A stretch of 64,000 bases of DNA from Petunia secreta (lineage: Eukaryota; Streptophyta; Magnoliopsida; Solanales; Solanaceae). The position numbers were made by a program, and so were the translations under genes. Below, one piece after another: positions 1-10,044 of this stretch. The stretch is from assembly GCA_029990175.1 (NCBI GenBank), contig JARKIP010000005.1, positions 50,271,001-50,335,000 on the forward strand, in the 5' to 3' direction. Under the pieces are notes generated by a model. It was given only the letters and a program-made list of their open reading frames with translations, did no database searches and was not told the DNA's origin. Each line of letters begins with the position of its first letter. Within the stretch, counting starts at the first letter, position 1.

Positions 1-186
1 GTTACCTTTAGATTTCCTTGCACCACCATTTGGAATTGGTAGTGGGCCATCTTGGATGACCAGCCAAGCTTGGTAGTCAATAGATTGCACATATATTCTC
101 AAACTTGACTTCCAATAGTCGTATCGTTGTCCATCGAAGTATAGCGGCCTATTGGATGAATATCCTTCTTGAAGGATCTCCCCCAT
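1..186 (-). pseudogene. Copia gag N-terminus (partial, fragment A)
   Basis: On the minus strand the frame from the ATG at 186 runs open to the window edge. It reads as the start of a Copia-type gag of the UBN2/DUF4219 class, with LQEGYSSNRPLYFDGQRYDY followed by a W-x-IQDGP stretch. This protein packages the element RNA. It sits just inside a tRNA-Met-type primer site and an LTR, the normal order for a 5' end. About 60 residues are visible; the rest lies outside the window. A related gag copy occurs at 41860-42644. The class is clear; whether the whole element is complete cannot be seen. Confidence 0.8.
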
Positions 187-252
187 GATTTGATAATCTT
201 CCACGGATCTTTACTCACTTGCTGTTAAGCAAATAATAAAGATGTGAGACGT

Positions 253-266
253 GACTCTGATACCAA
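253..266 (-). other. Copia A primer-binding site (tRNA-Met type)
   Basis: On the minus strand TTGGTATCAGAGTC lies two bases inside the LTR end. It matches the TGGTATCAGAGC consensus complementary to the 3' end of initiator tRNA-Met, which primes reverse transcription in most plant Copia elements. Confidence 0.8.
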
Positions 267-267
267 T

Positions 268-642
268 TGAAAGTACAAGGGGGGATGAATTATATTTTCT
301 TTCTAAAAATTTCTCAGTCGACTCCTTTACCAAGACAGTTAACTAATACTATAGCGGAATAACGATATGAAATAAACTGTACAGTAATTAAAATGCAGAA
401 TATAAAATTGATACAACGATATTTTATACTGATTCGGAACCAATGTGGTATCCTAATCCAGTCCCCTTAGGTTGCAAAGGCGTTATATCTTTAGCTCTTT
501 GATCTTGGTTACAAGGTTTGTGGTTTTCTTGTTCATCACCAACGTTCTACAAAGTTGGTTTTCATTCGCTCACCAACAAACGAACAAGGGTTGGTTTTCA
601 CATGCTCACCAACAACACAATGAAGGTTTTCACTCGCTCATC
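268..642 (-). mobile_element. Copia A 5' LTR, first part (interrupted)
   Basis: The LTR begins (plus strand) with TGAAAGTACAAGG directly beside the primer site. It resembles the LTR at 42681-43766, which begins TGAATGTACAAGAGG. Both contain a GCTCACCAACAAACG stretch. The sequence stops at 642, where the end of an Ogre-like solo LTR begins, and resumes at 3616. Confidence 0.75.
554..642. repeat. 36-bp direct repeat in the Copia A LTR
   Basis: A unit beginning GTTGGTTTTCA and containing GCTCACCAACAA starts at 554 and 590, with a shorter third copy near 625. The repeat keeps a short reading frame open by chance; I do not regard that frame as a gene. The solo LTR is inserted in the last partial unit. 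Confidence 0.65.
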
Positions 643-3615
643 TGTCGTATCCTATTTTTTTCCGAACCGGTTGAAGTTTGAAATAGGGCTCGACTTATTG
701 GGTAACTCACGGGTAAAGAGTTGGAGTCGTCACCTAACATAATTTTTAACTAGGCGTATTAGGGCACCTACTTTGTTTCTAGCTAATTTTATAATTAACA
801 CCGAAACTTAGTCTACGCACCAGAAATTCTAGGTTAGGGTTGAAGTTAATTCGAGAGGAAGGTGTTAGGCACCTCTTAGGCTCCACCAAATGTGGTTACC
901 AGCCAAACTAAAAATTGGGGTTTTAATACAAAGTAGACATGCAATTCGAGTCTATTAGCATACTTAAGCAATTTAGACTATGTCATGACTAAAAATTGAA
1001 GTATGAGCTAGATTAAAGGTCAATGGTTCGATTTTATCCTAAGTGCCTACTTCCTTGAAATAGAGCTAAAATATCAACTTCCACTCAAGTTTTTCTCACG
1101 TTTCCAATTCAATCCTAAAACATCAACCAAACTGCCAAAAATACTTAATTTAAACTGGTCAAGGAAGTAACTAAATGAGCTGCACGAGATCATTTGAATC
1201 CTTTGGAAAAGCATCCTATACTACTTCACAAGAAATTAAAAAAAAAAAAACTAGTAGAAGCACGTGCCACCTTATTTTTGGTGGCAAATTTAATATGAGC
1301 GAAATATTTGAACAACGTAAATAAATGAACTAGAATTAAGAGTTGAGAAAAATGCGGGATCAGGTATAGGCAAGGCGGGAGAAAGGCCCAGTCCGATGTT
1401 ACTTCCCTATATTTGGCTTTGTATGATCAACAATCTTAAATGTTTTTAGACAAGACAAAAAAGTATTAAAATATTTAGATTTGAAAATAGTGTTCGAATC
1501 AAAATGGTTTAGCTTCTATATATATAGTATAAGCAAAAAGTCATTTTCTATTTTAAAATGTTGCTATTTGAAAACAATGTAAAGCTTTAAATAGTTTAAA
1601 TTTCGTAGTTAATCACGAGAAAATGTCAAATGGTGAAAAAAAATCAAAGTTTTTTTTTTAAAAAAAGTAAAAGTGTTGAATCTTTATAACTCTTAAGAGA
1701 GTGACATATCAAATCAAAATGAAGGAACAACGAGTCACTTTAATTTTTGTAAAGCTATATATGTGTTCTTCATTCAAGAAGTCATGGCCTGCCATTGCCA
1801 TCATATCCCAAAATATACCTGACTCCGCTTGGGGTGATGCTTCCACTTGTTCGCATGTCGAGGTTGTACTCCAAGTGCCCAATGACATAAAATAAAACAA
1901 GCAGTGAGTAGAGACTCCGTCATAAAACCAATTATTTGATAAAGAAACAAATGAATAGTTTAGTAAATGATATAAAGGGAGCTTGTATTCAAACATAACG
2001 ATTTTAGTACTTCTTTAAGTTGAATGATATAATGTACACGTTTTTCGCTAAGTTGAAAATGTAGTCATTCTAACAGCTTGTTAGGCTAAACGAGAACCAA
2101 TCATATATGAATGTTGATAGTTACATTTACTTTACATAATCATGCTTTATAGCGTAAAGATTTAAACTTAAAAGCTTTCTTTAATCATCATTCTCTTTCT
2201 ACTCATTTTTGTGAACAACAAAGAAGGTAAAGAAAATAGAAAGATCTCAATTAACCAACAAACATGGGCAGGGCGTAGACTGAAAAACGTTCTCTCCATA
2301 GTTCGAACAGACCACACAATTGTGTCAAAATATTAAAATCCTAATCAGCACGACAAATATGATAGATAAACTAGCGCCAGTGTTAGTAAAAATGCGAGAA
2401 AGAGGAAACACAATCGTGGAAGCAGATATTCTCTATAGAGCATATTTTGAGACATTAAAGTGGACATAACAGTATTTCTAAAATCTTAAAAAAAATTGGA
2501 GTGTCAGGGGTACAACCTATTTTCATTAATAGCCTTGAGCGATGACGTCCTCATAAGTAATAGCATATGATTAAGAATGTGTCATTCTAAGCTGATACCA
2601 AATGTTATACATATGAAATTTAACTTCCAATGCCTATTAGATCAATAGTGGCTAGGCTGAAAATTTTCCGAGATGCCATCAACTATAATGAAGAAGACAC
2701 CAATGTGTAGTAAAATTTTATGTGGATAAGAATATGAAAAACGTACGAGCTCAAAGGGAGAGGAGAGCTGTCTGTGTATGCTGATTGTGTATATGTGCTA
2801 ATGTTCATTGTGGAGAGAAAACTAGTTATAATAAAGAGTTGAAAAAAAGTAGTTGGTGGGGATTGGAAGTAATTTATGGATTTTGAGGAGAAGATTAGGA
2901 AAAGATTATGGGAATATTAGGAAAAGATTAAGGAGGGATTGGGGAGAGATTTGTGAAAGATTTGAGGATAATTTTGAGCTGATTTAGGGAATTTGAAAAA
3001 GATATTTTCCCAAAGTTTAAATGCATATGATGTATTTGGTTATGAGTTTGGTCCAGGTTCAAGACAAAGGAAGATTTTAAAATAAAAAAATATTATTTTA
3101 AAATGTAAATAATGAGAATATCCGAATTCAAAAGAATTCGAACCGGACAATTGGTGATGAATAAAATTTGGGACAGATATTTAATTGGACTGATAATTAA
3201 ATTAATAGGTGCAACATGAATAAAATAAATAAAGATATAAATACGTATATGTATTGTATAGAATAAATTAAATAAAAAGCAAAATGCACACACAAAGCAA
3301 ATTAGGATACAAATAAATTTAAATATGAATAACCACAAATATTTATTAAATGTATTAAATTGCACAAAAAACCACAATTATTTATTTAATGTCATAATTG
3401 CACTAAAATTACACAAACAGCCATATTTTGATAAATAGCCTAAATGATGCAAGATTACGTAATATAGCTACATTTAAGTATGTAATATATAAGTAGGGGA
3501 TAACGCACGTAAATGCATGCTTTCTAATGCACATTTTGCACAAATAGTCGAATTGCACCTTTAAGTTAAATTATAGCCAATTTTAGAAAAGGAGGGAAAA
3601 AATTGGGTGTCAACA
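643..3615 (-). mobile_element. Ogre-like solo LTR
   Basis: Read on the minus strand the sequence starts TGTTGACACCCAATT at 3615 and ends at 643 with a degraded GGGTGTCGACA-type terminus. The same start, and an end segment with AAGTCGAGCCCTATTT, occur in the two LTRs at 23004-25864 and 33979-36885. Its length (2973 bp) fits them (2861 and 2907 bp). Flanks are TCATC (638-642) and TCACC (3616-3620), a near-perfect 5-bp duplication, and the Copia LTR continues on both sides. No internal sequence remains, so this is a solo LTR left by LTR-LTR recombination. The middle is strongly diverged from the other two copies and lacks their (ATT)n tract. Confidence 0.8.
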
Positions 3616-3990
3616 TCACCACCAACGGACTTTGGTTTTCTAGCTCACTAAAAAAACTATTCTTGACACAACTATTACCTCTACCACCACTCTCTTTCTT
3701 TTTTTTTTCGTACACTAGTAGACTCAAGAATTCAATGATTTATAATAAGTAAAAGCTTAGAGAAAATTTAGAATGTCAATAGAAGCATATCTTTTCAACT
3801 AGTGTCTTCCTTGAATTTATAGTTGTGTGTCTTGAACTAGTTGTAGAGACTTCCTTGTGCTTGATGATTGCTCCTTGATATTGTTTCCATAATAGGTGTT
3901 GATTGCCATATGCCTATATTGTAATTAGAGATAATCAACTCAAGAGAATTAATCCTCAAAAAGATTGAGATCCTTTTTCAGAATAAAGTA
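3616..3990 (-). mobile_element. Copia A 5' LTR, second part
   Basis: Continuation of the LTR that starts at 268. It shares GACACAACTATTACCTCTACC and AACTCAAGAGAATT with the intact Copia LTR at 42681-43766. Similarity fades near 3990, before the expected terminal TTCAACA, so the outer end of this LTR is lost or replaced. Confidence 0.65.
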
Positions 3991-3994
3991 ACCG

Positions 3995-4745
3995 CTATTT
4001 TCCTTCCATAAAATTAATCTTCCGTAAATCATCTTCAATATTGGAGACAAATCTTCCAATAGTAAATCGTGATAGAGTAAAACGATATGGCTGTTTTCTG
4101 AACTTGATCACGTATAGTTGCCTGACTTCATGAACCTGGACATCATCTTGGTTGAAGAGATTTCCCGTGAATAGTTTTTTTGAATTCATTTAATAACCAA
4201 TAAATAGATTGTAGTAACCATAACTTTATTTCCATAATAGTAATCAATTCATCACAAACAGTTTTTACTATTTCCTTTTCCAAATCTTCTTACTCGTAGA
4301 CCAATTTATGTCTCCTCCAAAAGATTCCATTGCTACATAGTTGCCTTTTCCTTATGGCATGGTAATATTTTTGATTGTGATAATGTGATTCCCGCTTCCT
4401 TTTGTACAACTCTTGTACATCATATTTTGTCTTCTTTCCGTATCAACTTCCCAACAATATAAATTGTCGTAACAATTTCTTCCATAAATAGTGGGATCAA
4501 TTTTGATCTTGGAGAATAATTTCTTTCCATACCAAAAATTGTACTACCTCCAGAATTTATTCTTTTTTTATAATTAACATAATAGTAAATATTTTGTTTC
4601 TTGGCTGGTTGTAAATCCCAAAAATGAAATTCTTCCAATAAGCTTGGAGATCAACTCTTGAAAATAATATTTTCACCAATGATATTCTCTTCTTGCACTT
4701 GTTCTTCTTCATGAGCAAGCCTACGTAAAAATAGATTAACCACAA
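3995..4745 (-). pseudogene. Unclassified degraded coding-like sequence
   Basis: Three overlapping short minus-strand frames (3995-4189, 4420-4638, 4557-4745) contain protein-like text, for example LEEFHFWDLQPAKKQN and RFTIGRFVSNIEDDLRKINF, separated by stops and frame changes. I compared them by eye with NAC, F-box and transposase patterns and found no convincing match. They follow the truncated Copia LTR directly, so they may belong to another decayed mobile element or a captured gene fragment. Function unknown. Confidence 0.25.
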
Positions 4746-5734
4746 CTAAATATTCATTGATTAAAGTAATTTGGTTTGTTATCATCAAAACCTATAGGTG
4801 AAACCTTGAGGCTAACCGTTTCCACTTCATTGCTTGTCTTTGGATTTTTAGACACTGCACCACAATTTATTCTACAGTTCAGTAGACTACTCTCATGTCA
4901 AGAATAGGTGATTCATGGAGTCATTTTGATTAATACAGAGTTCACATAGCATATTATCTGATTTCACTGTACAATCCTATCCTTGGTTTCCAATCTGCCA
5001 TACTGCTAAGAGCACAGTAAAAAAAAAACTCTACGTAGAGTTAACAACATAAATTTAAACAATCATGCTCATGTCATATGCTGAGACCACAATTTTGCAT
5101 TGTAAATCGTATTGGTTCTCTTAAACATTCTCATGATTTATAGATATTGTGAATGCAAAAGATAAGGACGAAGAAAGTTTTTAATTACCAATTATAGGAA
5201 GATTCAGCTGCATAAAAATAGTACGCTTGGCTGAGCAAAGGAGGGATTACCAGCATTGAGATTCACTAAATTACTGAAGTTCTTAATCCGCTAAATCTAT
5301 CAAGTCAATGGAAAGATATCCATAAAATTATGTTCACTTTTCTTTGGACTTCAACAATATTAAAGCTTTTGCTCCTTAGATTGAGTAGAGGATGTTCATC
5401 AATCCAATACTCCTATCAGTTATACACTCATGCACCAGAAAGCACTCTAAGACATTAACCATGAAAATTTTCTAACCTATCCTTATATATCATATACAAA
5501 TATTATACTATTATTCAAGTAAAATGTTAGAGAAAGATTCGTTGTAAAGTCATGATACACATAACACAACTCAATTCACAAATCAAAATTAGGAAGTGTG
5601 ATATGCAACTATGCATAGAGAAAAAGCAACCCAAAATGTTTGTACTCAATTTTCTAGAGTTGTAAGCTATTACTCCTATATAGAGAAGGAACCCAAAAAT
5701 TGTAGATTCATCACTAATGATAATGCATTAAGGT
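4746..5734. other. No recognisable feature
   Basis: AT-rich sequence without a long frame, terminal repeat or RNA gene that I can recognise. Confidence 0.5.
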
Positions 5735-6480
5735 CTAGGATAATGATAAAACACATCCTAATCTACACCTGTTAGTATGTTTATTTGGATCCAATGGAGA
5801 AAGTATATTGTTATTCAGACTCTTCTCCAAGGAGATATGATTTTTTCGGTTGAGATGTTCAAAGCTGTGACAAATGGATTGCAAGAATTCTGAAGTGGCT
5901 GAAACTATTAAACTGTAATCATCGAGATGGAAGGTGTACCTGAATTTTTGATATGGTGTAGTTCCACAGTCCTCTTTCCAAAGGTGGAAGCAGATTGTGA
6001 TTCGTACTCGCCTCCAAGGAGATATAACTTTTTCTATTAAGACGTTCAAAGCTGTGACAAATGGAGTGCCTCAATTCAGAACTAACTAAAATATTAAACT
6101 ATTCAGGATGGAGTTTCTACGTGATTTTGGAATATGTTGTACCTACAGGAGTTCTCTTTTCAACAGTAAAGGTAGATTGTGATTCGGACATGCTTCCAAA
6201 GAGAGACGATTTTTCCGTCAAGAAGCTAAAAGCTATGACAAATTTAGTGAAAGAATTTCAAACTGACTTCAAATACTAAATCGTATTAAACAGGATTGAA
6301 CTTGTACCTGATTGTCAAATACTAAATCGTATTAAACAGGATTGAACTTGTACCTGGTTTCCAGATTTGTTGTAGTTCCATGAGTCCTATTTCCAATGAC
6401 GAAAGTAGATTGTGGTTCGAACGTGCCTCCAAGGGGATATGACTTCTTTCGTCAAGATGCTCAAAGTTGTGAAAGTTCGA
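5735..6480. repeat. 187-bp tandem repeat, about four units
   Basis: A core of the form CTCCAAGGAGATATGA, followed by a CAAAGCTGTGACAAATGGA-type segment, recurs at 5824, 6011, 6193 and 6426. Spacings are 187, 182 and 233 bp. The last spacing is 187 plus an inserted 46-bp duplication. Each unit also carries a variant of CAGATTGTGATTCG before the core. Units are roughly 75-85% alike by eye. Short frames inside it (5735-6049 minus, 6061-6279 plus) look incidental. Confidence 0.75.
6270..6361. repeat. 46-bp perfect tandem duplication
   Basis: A segment beginning CAAATACTAAATCGTATT and running to a GTACCTG end occurs at 6270-6315 and again immediately at 6316-6361. It accounts for the extra length of one unit of the surrounding 187-bp array, so it is younger than the array. 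Confidence 0.85.
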
Positions 6481-6481
6481 T

Positions 6482-7025
6482 CCTCAAACCGCATAAACAA
6501 TTTAGGAAAATAAACTGTCTAAATCCACGAATAATTAGTACATGATCTTCGCATATGTTGTAGTTGTTGAAGTCTACTGAATGCTCATAGTAGCGGTCAG
6601 ATTGTTATTATTCCTAAATGTGCATAGTCCGTATGTATTATCTATTATTCATTAAAAGCTAAAAAGTCTAGCCCAACATGAAGCAAGTGGAAGCCTTCAA
6701 GGATGCTGACAAGTATAATCAATTTAGTTAGGTGGTTAAACTTTAAAATTAGAATTCGAAATCTAATCTAATTTGAAAAGTGAGAATATATAAACGCAAA
6801 TCAGTTGTTAGTTTTATAATTTAAAACTAGTCTTCGTGATGAGCGGATAGTATCAACTAATATTGTCATATTGTTTTTAAGAAATTTCAATCATCACATC
6901 ATATTTTGAATTGCAACATAACTATAGGAATATGAGAAAATCCTATAACCATTGAATAACTTTTGGAAAAAACTGAAATATTATCATGATACTATGTATC
7001 TGATATAAACAACCTAAAAATATAG
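6482..7025. other. No recognisable feature
   Basis: AT-rich sequence with no frame or repeat I can support. Confidence 0.5.
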
Positions 7026-7027
7026 TA

Positions 7028-7286
7028 CTCCCTCTGTCCCATTTTGTTTGTCATAGTTACTGTTTCGAGAGTCAAACTTCTTAAATTTGACCGTAGATTA
7101 GAATACAAAACTTTTAACTTTTCTTAAATAAAATTTACATATTTGAAAACTACATGACAAGTACTATAAGTCACAATAAATTACAACTCAAAATATTTAA
7201 AAGATATATATAAAGATTACGGTCAAAGATAAACTCATTTGACCCTCGAAATCCGAACTACGATAAACAAAGTGGGACGGAGGGAG
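7028..7286. mobile_element. Stowaway-type MITE (Tc1/mariner)
   Basis: Terminal inverted repeats CTCCCTCTGTCCCA (7028-7041) and TGGGACGGAGGGAG (7273-7286) flank 259 bp of AT-rich, non-coding sequence. A TA dinucleotide lies on both sides (7026-7027, 7287-7288). The CTCCCTCYGTCCCA end and TA target are the signature of Stowaway elements, moved by mariner-type transposase supplied in trans. The interior is partly self-complementary (GGTCAAA/TTTGACC). Confidence 0.93.
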
Positions 7287-7288
7287 TA

Positions 7289-8915
7289 TGATTCAAAATA
7301 AATTAAAATAAATTATAGCTAAATAAATATAATTTAATAATGACTCAAAGTAAATTAAGATAAATTATTTTATTTTTTACATTATATATAACTTAATTTG
7401 TTGTTTGTTCATCATCATAAAAAACCTTCCATCTATCTGTATCCGACATTAATAAAATATACCCGCCTTACATATGTATTGACTCTTGACTTTCACAAAT
7501 GGTCGAGACCAAAAAGTAAAGCGAAAGAAACTTATATTTTTTTGAATCTAAAAGGTATTATTGAACCATGTTGAGTCGATTTAAGTGTCATTGAAGTAAG
7601 TTGCAATAACTTTTTAAACATATAATCAGAAAGTTATTATATTTACAACATGGAAGCCTTAACTTAGTTAGCCGGTAATGAAGCTATCGTACGTATTCAA
7701 ACGAATTTTTGCTTCTCAACCCTTACTATGTGTCGTGATTTAAAGCAAAAAAAATTATAAAATATCATGATTACTTCATGAAATATCTGAATTCCAAAAT
7801 ACTATCCATTTATGAGTAAGACATAAAGCTTTGAGATAGTCATTTCCACTATTGCGGAAATGAGGTTCACTGTCACCATAAATAGATGCAAATTTTTTGC
7901 TTTACTTCCTTTTTTAAGAATGAAATAACTCAATTGTCCATTTTTTGGAGAATTTTTTGTAAAATTTACTACAATCCATTAAACAAAGGAACCAAAATTT
8001 AAAAGAGTTGAGCCACATAATTTGTGTCAATCTGGCAATAATCTCTTCTAGCTTTTATTCTTGCGTCATGTTCTTTTGATCTACTTAACCACCAATCCAG
8101 CTTTCCATTTAAGTGCTAATAGATACTATTGCACTACTCTTGCCCAACCTGGTATAGGGGTTAAGATATAACCAATTTTAACTTTTTTTTTTCTCTAAAT
8201 TTTTCATCACTATATGTACGAATATGTGATTTCGAATAAACAACACAAGACCTCTTAATATAGAGTACTACGTTAAACACCTTTGCTCATGAGAAGTATT
8301 CAACTAAAATCTTTATTGATATGTGATTCAATAACTCGTTCAATCTTACATATCCTATTACATGTACTTAAACATTCAAATCCTAAAATATTACTCCAAT
8401 TGTTACGCAAGAAAATACAATAGCGGCACTTTAATCAATTGTGACAAAATTTAAGGGAGTATGCTATCAGACATAATAATCTCATTATTAATTTATAATG
8501 CTAAATAAATTGACAAACTTTCAGTAAAGCTATTAGACAATCCTTGTTATTATCACTTTTTCACATTTCCAAAGACCATTCTTACAACGTAAACACAACC
8601 TTATGGAAAACAAACTAAAGTAATAATTGTAGCTCTAGATAACATAAAATTTGAACTAAACTTTCTGATGGTGGTTTCTTTCAAATAAAATGAAAAGATC
8701 AAGTGAAAGCTCTGCTGAATTAAAAAGGCCTGCACAATGAACTCGCCAAAATCTTCTTGGGTGACTCATACTTTAAATCTCTTGTCAATGCGAGCCTCGG
8801 ACACTTACAGTCAGAATGAAAACTAAGCATTTCGTGGTTTCACAATGTTTATGTGCTTATTGCTTCTTGCTTCATGTGGTTATTGCTTGTTGCTACTTTC
8901 TTCGTAAATATAGTG
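7289..8915. other. No recognisable feature
   Basis: AT-rich intergenic-like sequence. I found no frame of useful length, terminal repeats or RNA gene. It forms the left flank of the Tat element. Confidence 0.5.
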
Positions 8916-9375
8916 TGGGCGCCAAAATACGCCACCTATGATTACAGGGATATGAGTTCAGGTAGCGAGACTAGATGCAGAGGATACATGTCTGCTCCTC
9001 AAACCACGACCGCTCAGCCGGTACGCGCGTAGATGCAAGGTATACATCCCGCCGCCTTAGGGTTTATAGTCTCCTAGTTAGGATTTTGCATATACCGCCG
9101 CCTTGAGTATACAGACCCACGACCTTTATTAGTCTTTGTATTTTATCATAATTAGGAATGGATAAATCTTAGCTATAAATACCCCTCCTTACATTAAATT
9201 GTACATCAAGCGGTTCACACAGAATCCGGCTATTCTCAAGGAATAAGGTTATTACTTTCTTGCTTATTACTTTTCTATCAGTTTTACTTACTTTTTTTTT
9301 TGTATTTACTGTATTGCTTGTAACCCTCTAATAAATTTAATGTTTTTACCTAAATGACCAAATTTAGGCCTAACA
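8916..9375 (+). mobile_element. Tat element 5' LTR
   Basis: A 460-bp LTR starts TGGGCGCCAAAATACGCC and ends in TTTAGGCCTAACA just before the primer site. It matches the copies at 39734-40166 and 40167-40607 along their length, including GTCTCCTAGTTAGG and CACAGAATCCGGCTATTCTC. By eye it differs from the first 3' copy by about 12% and from the second by about 8%. Confidence 0.88.
9174..9180 (+). promoter_or_regulatory. Putative TATA box of the Tat LTR
   Basis: TATAAAT in the context AGCTATAAATACCCC lies about 200 bp before the LTR end. The same motif is kept in both 3' LTR copies (40012, 40425), which supports a promoter role. The transcription start is not determined. Confidence 0.5.
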
Positions 9376-9376
9376 G

Positions 9377-9397
9377 TTTGGTGCTTACTATGGGGCC
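9377..9397 (+). other. Tat primer-binding site (degraded)
   Basis: TTTGGTGCTTACTATGGGG directly follows the LTR end. It resembles the TTTGGCGCCCACCGTGGGG primer site of many Tat-branch elements, with several C-to-T type changes. I do not assign the tRNA. Confidence 0.6.
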
Positions 9398-9436
9398 AAG
9401 ACAATTGTAGGTTTCTACAAAGGAAAATGCGCAGCG

Positions 9437-9622
9437 ATGCCGAACAGTGACGACGATGCCTCACAGAACGTCGCCATCAAGATCCGACAGACGGCTCATA
9501 ACTCAACCAACATGGCTGAAACTGTGAGTAGATGTCGACTAACAATTTTTCTTTGTTCACTATTGAGGCCAACATTCCATCGAGAATCTGCACCCTGTAG
9601 TAACTCCAACAAAGTAGCGTCT
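9437..9622 (+). pseudogene. Tat gag N-terminus (truncated)
   Basis: An ATG at 9437, 60 bp after the primer site, opens about 62 residues (MPNSDDDASQNVAIK...) before the frame runs into the Tekay-like insertion at 9628. Position and acidic start fit the beginning of gag. The gag core and most of its C-terminus are not found where the host resumes at 19606, so most of gag was deleted before or during the insertion. Confidence 0.5.
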
Positions 9623-9627
9623 AAAGG
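9623..9627. repeat. Target site duplication AAAGG (left)
   Basis: AAAGG directly precedes TGAAACGACC at 9628 and is repeated at 19601-19605 directly after TGTAACA. A 5-bp duplication is what Gypsy integrases make, so these two points mark the real ends of the inserted DNA. Confidence 0.75.
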
Positions 9628-10042
9628 TGAAACGACCTCGGTTAGTCGTTTCGGAAGTTAGGACTCCGATTGGCGTGCCGATAATTTAAAAAATTTTTTG
9701 TAATGTCCATTAGGACCTGTCTGTAAAATTTGAGCTAAATCAGACCTCGTTTGGTAGGAATCGGAAGAAGGTTTCAGTTTTATTGTCGATAAATACAAAA
9801 AAGAGATTTTCGAGCTCGTTTTCGGTGAACGAGCTCCGATTAAAAATCTGAAAGCGCAGTTAGGTTCGTATGATTATTTGTGACTTTTTTGCTTTTTCGA
9901 AAGTGAATTTCGAGGTTGTTCGACCAGCTTCCGCTAAAATGCCGAAAGTTAAATAATTTGACCTTTCACATCTCTTCACTACTACAAGTATGTAACAGAT
10001 CGTAGCTTAATGCTTCTACGTACTTCATTTAACATTCGAGGA
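9628..10042 (+). repeat. Inverted U3 module X, left arm
   Basis: This segment is the reverse complement of 12974-13393 over about 415 bp (roughly 90% or better by eye). It starts exactly at the AAAGG duplication with TGAAACGACCTCGG and stops at GAGGA, two bases before the LTR end at 10045. The same module opens the LTR at 60334 in normal position. Confidence 0.85.
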
Positions 10043-10044
10043 AC

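Noticed and set aside
1709..1996. 95-codon minus ORF at 1709-1996
   Set aside because: Lies inside the solo LTR and has no counterpart in the other LTR copies.
4420..4745. Possible NAC or F-box gene fragment
   Set aside because: Some protein-like text, but none of the conserved block order of either family could be matched.
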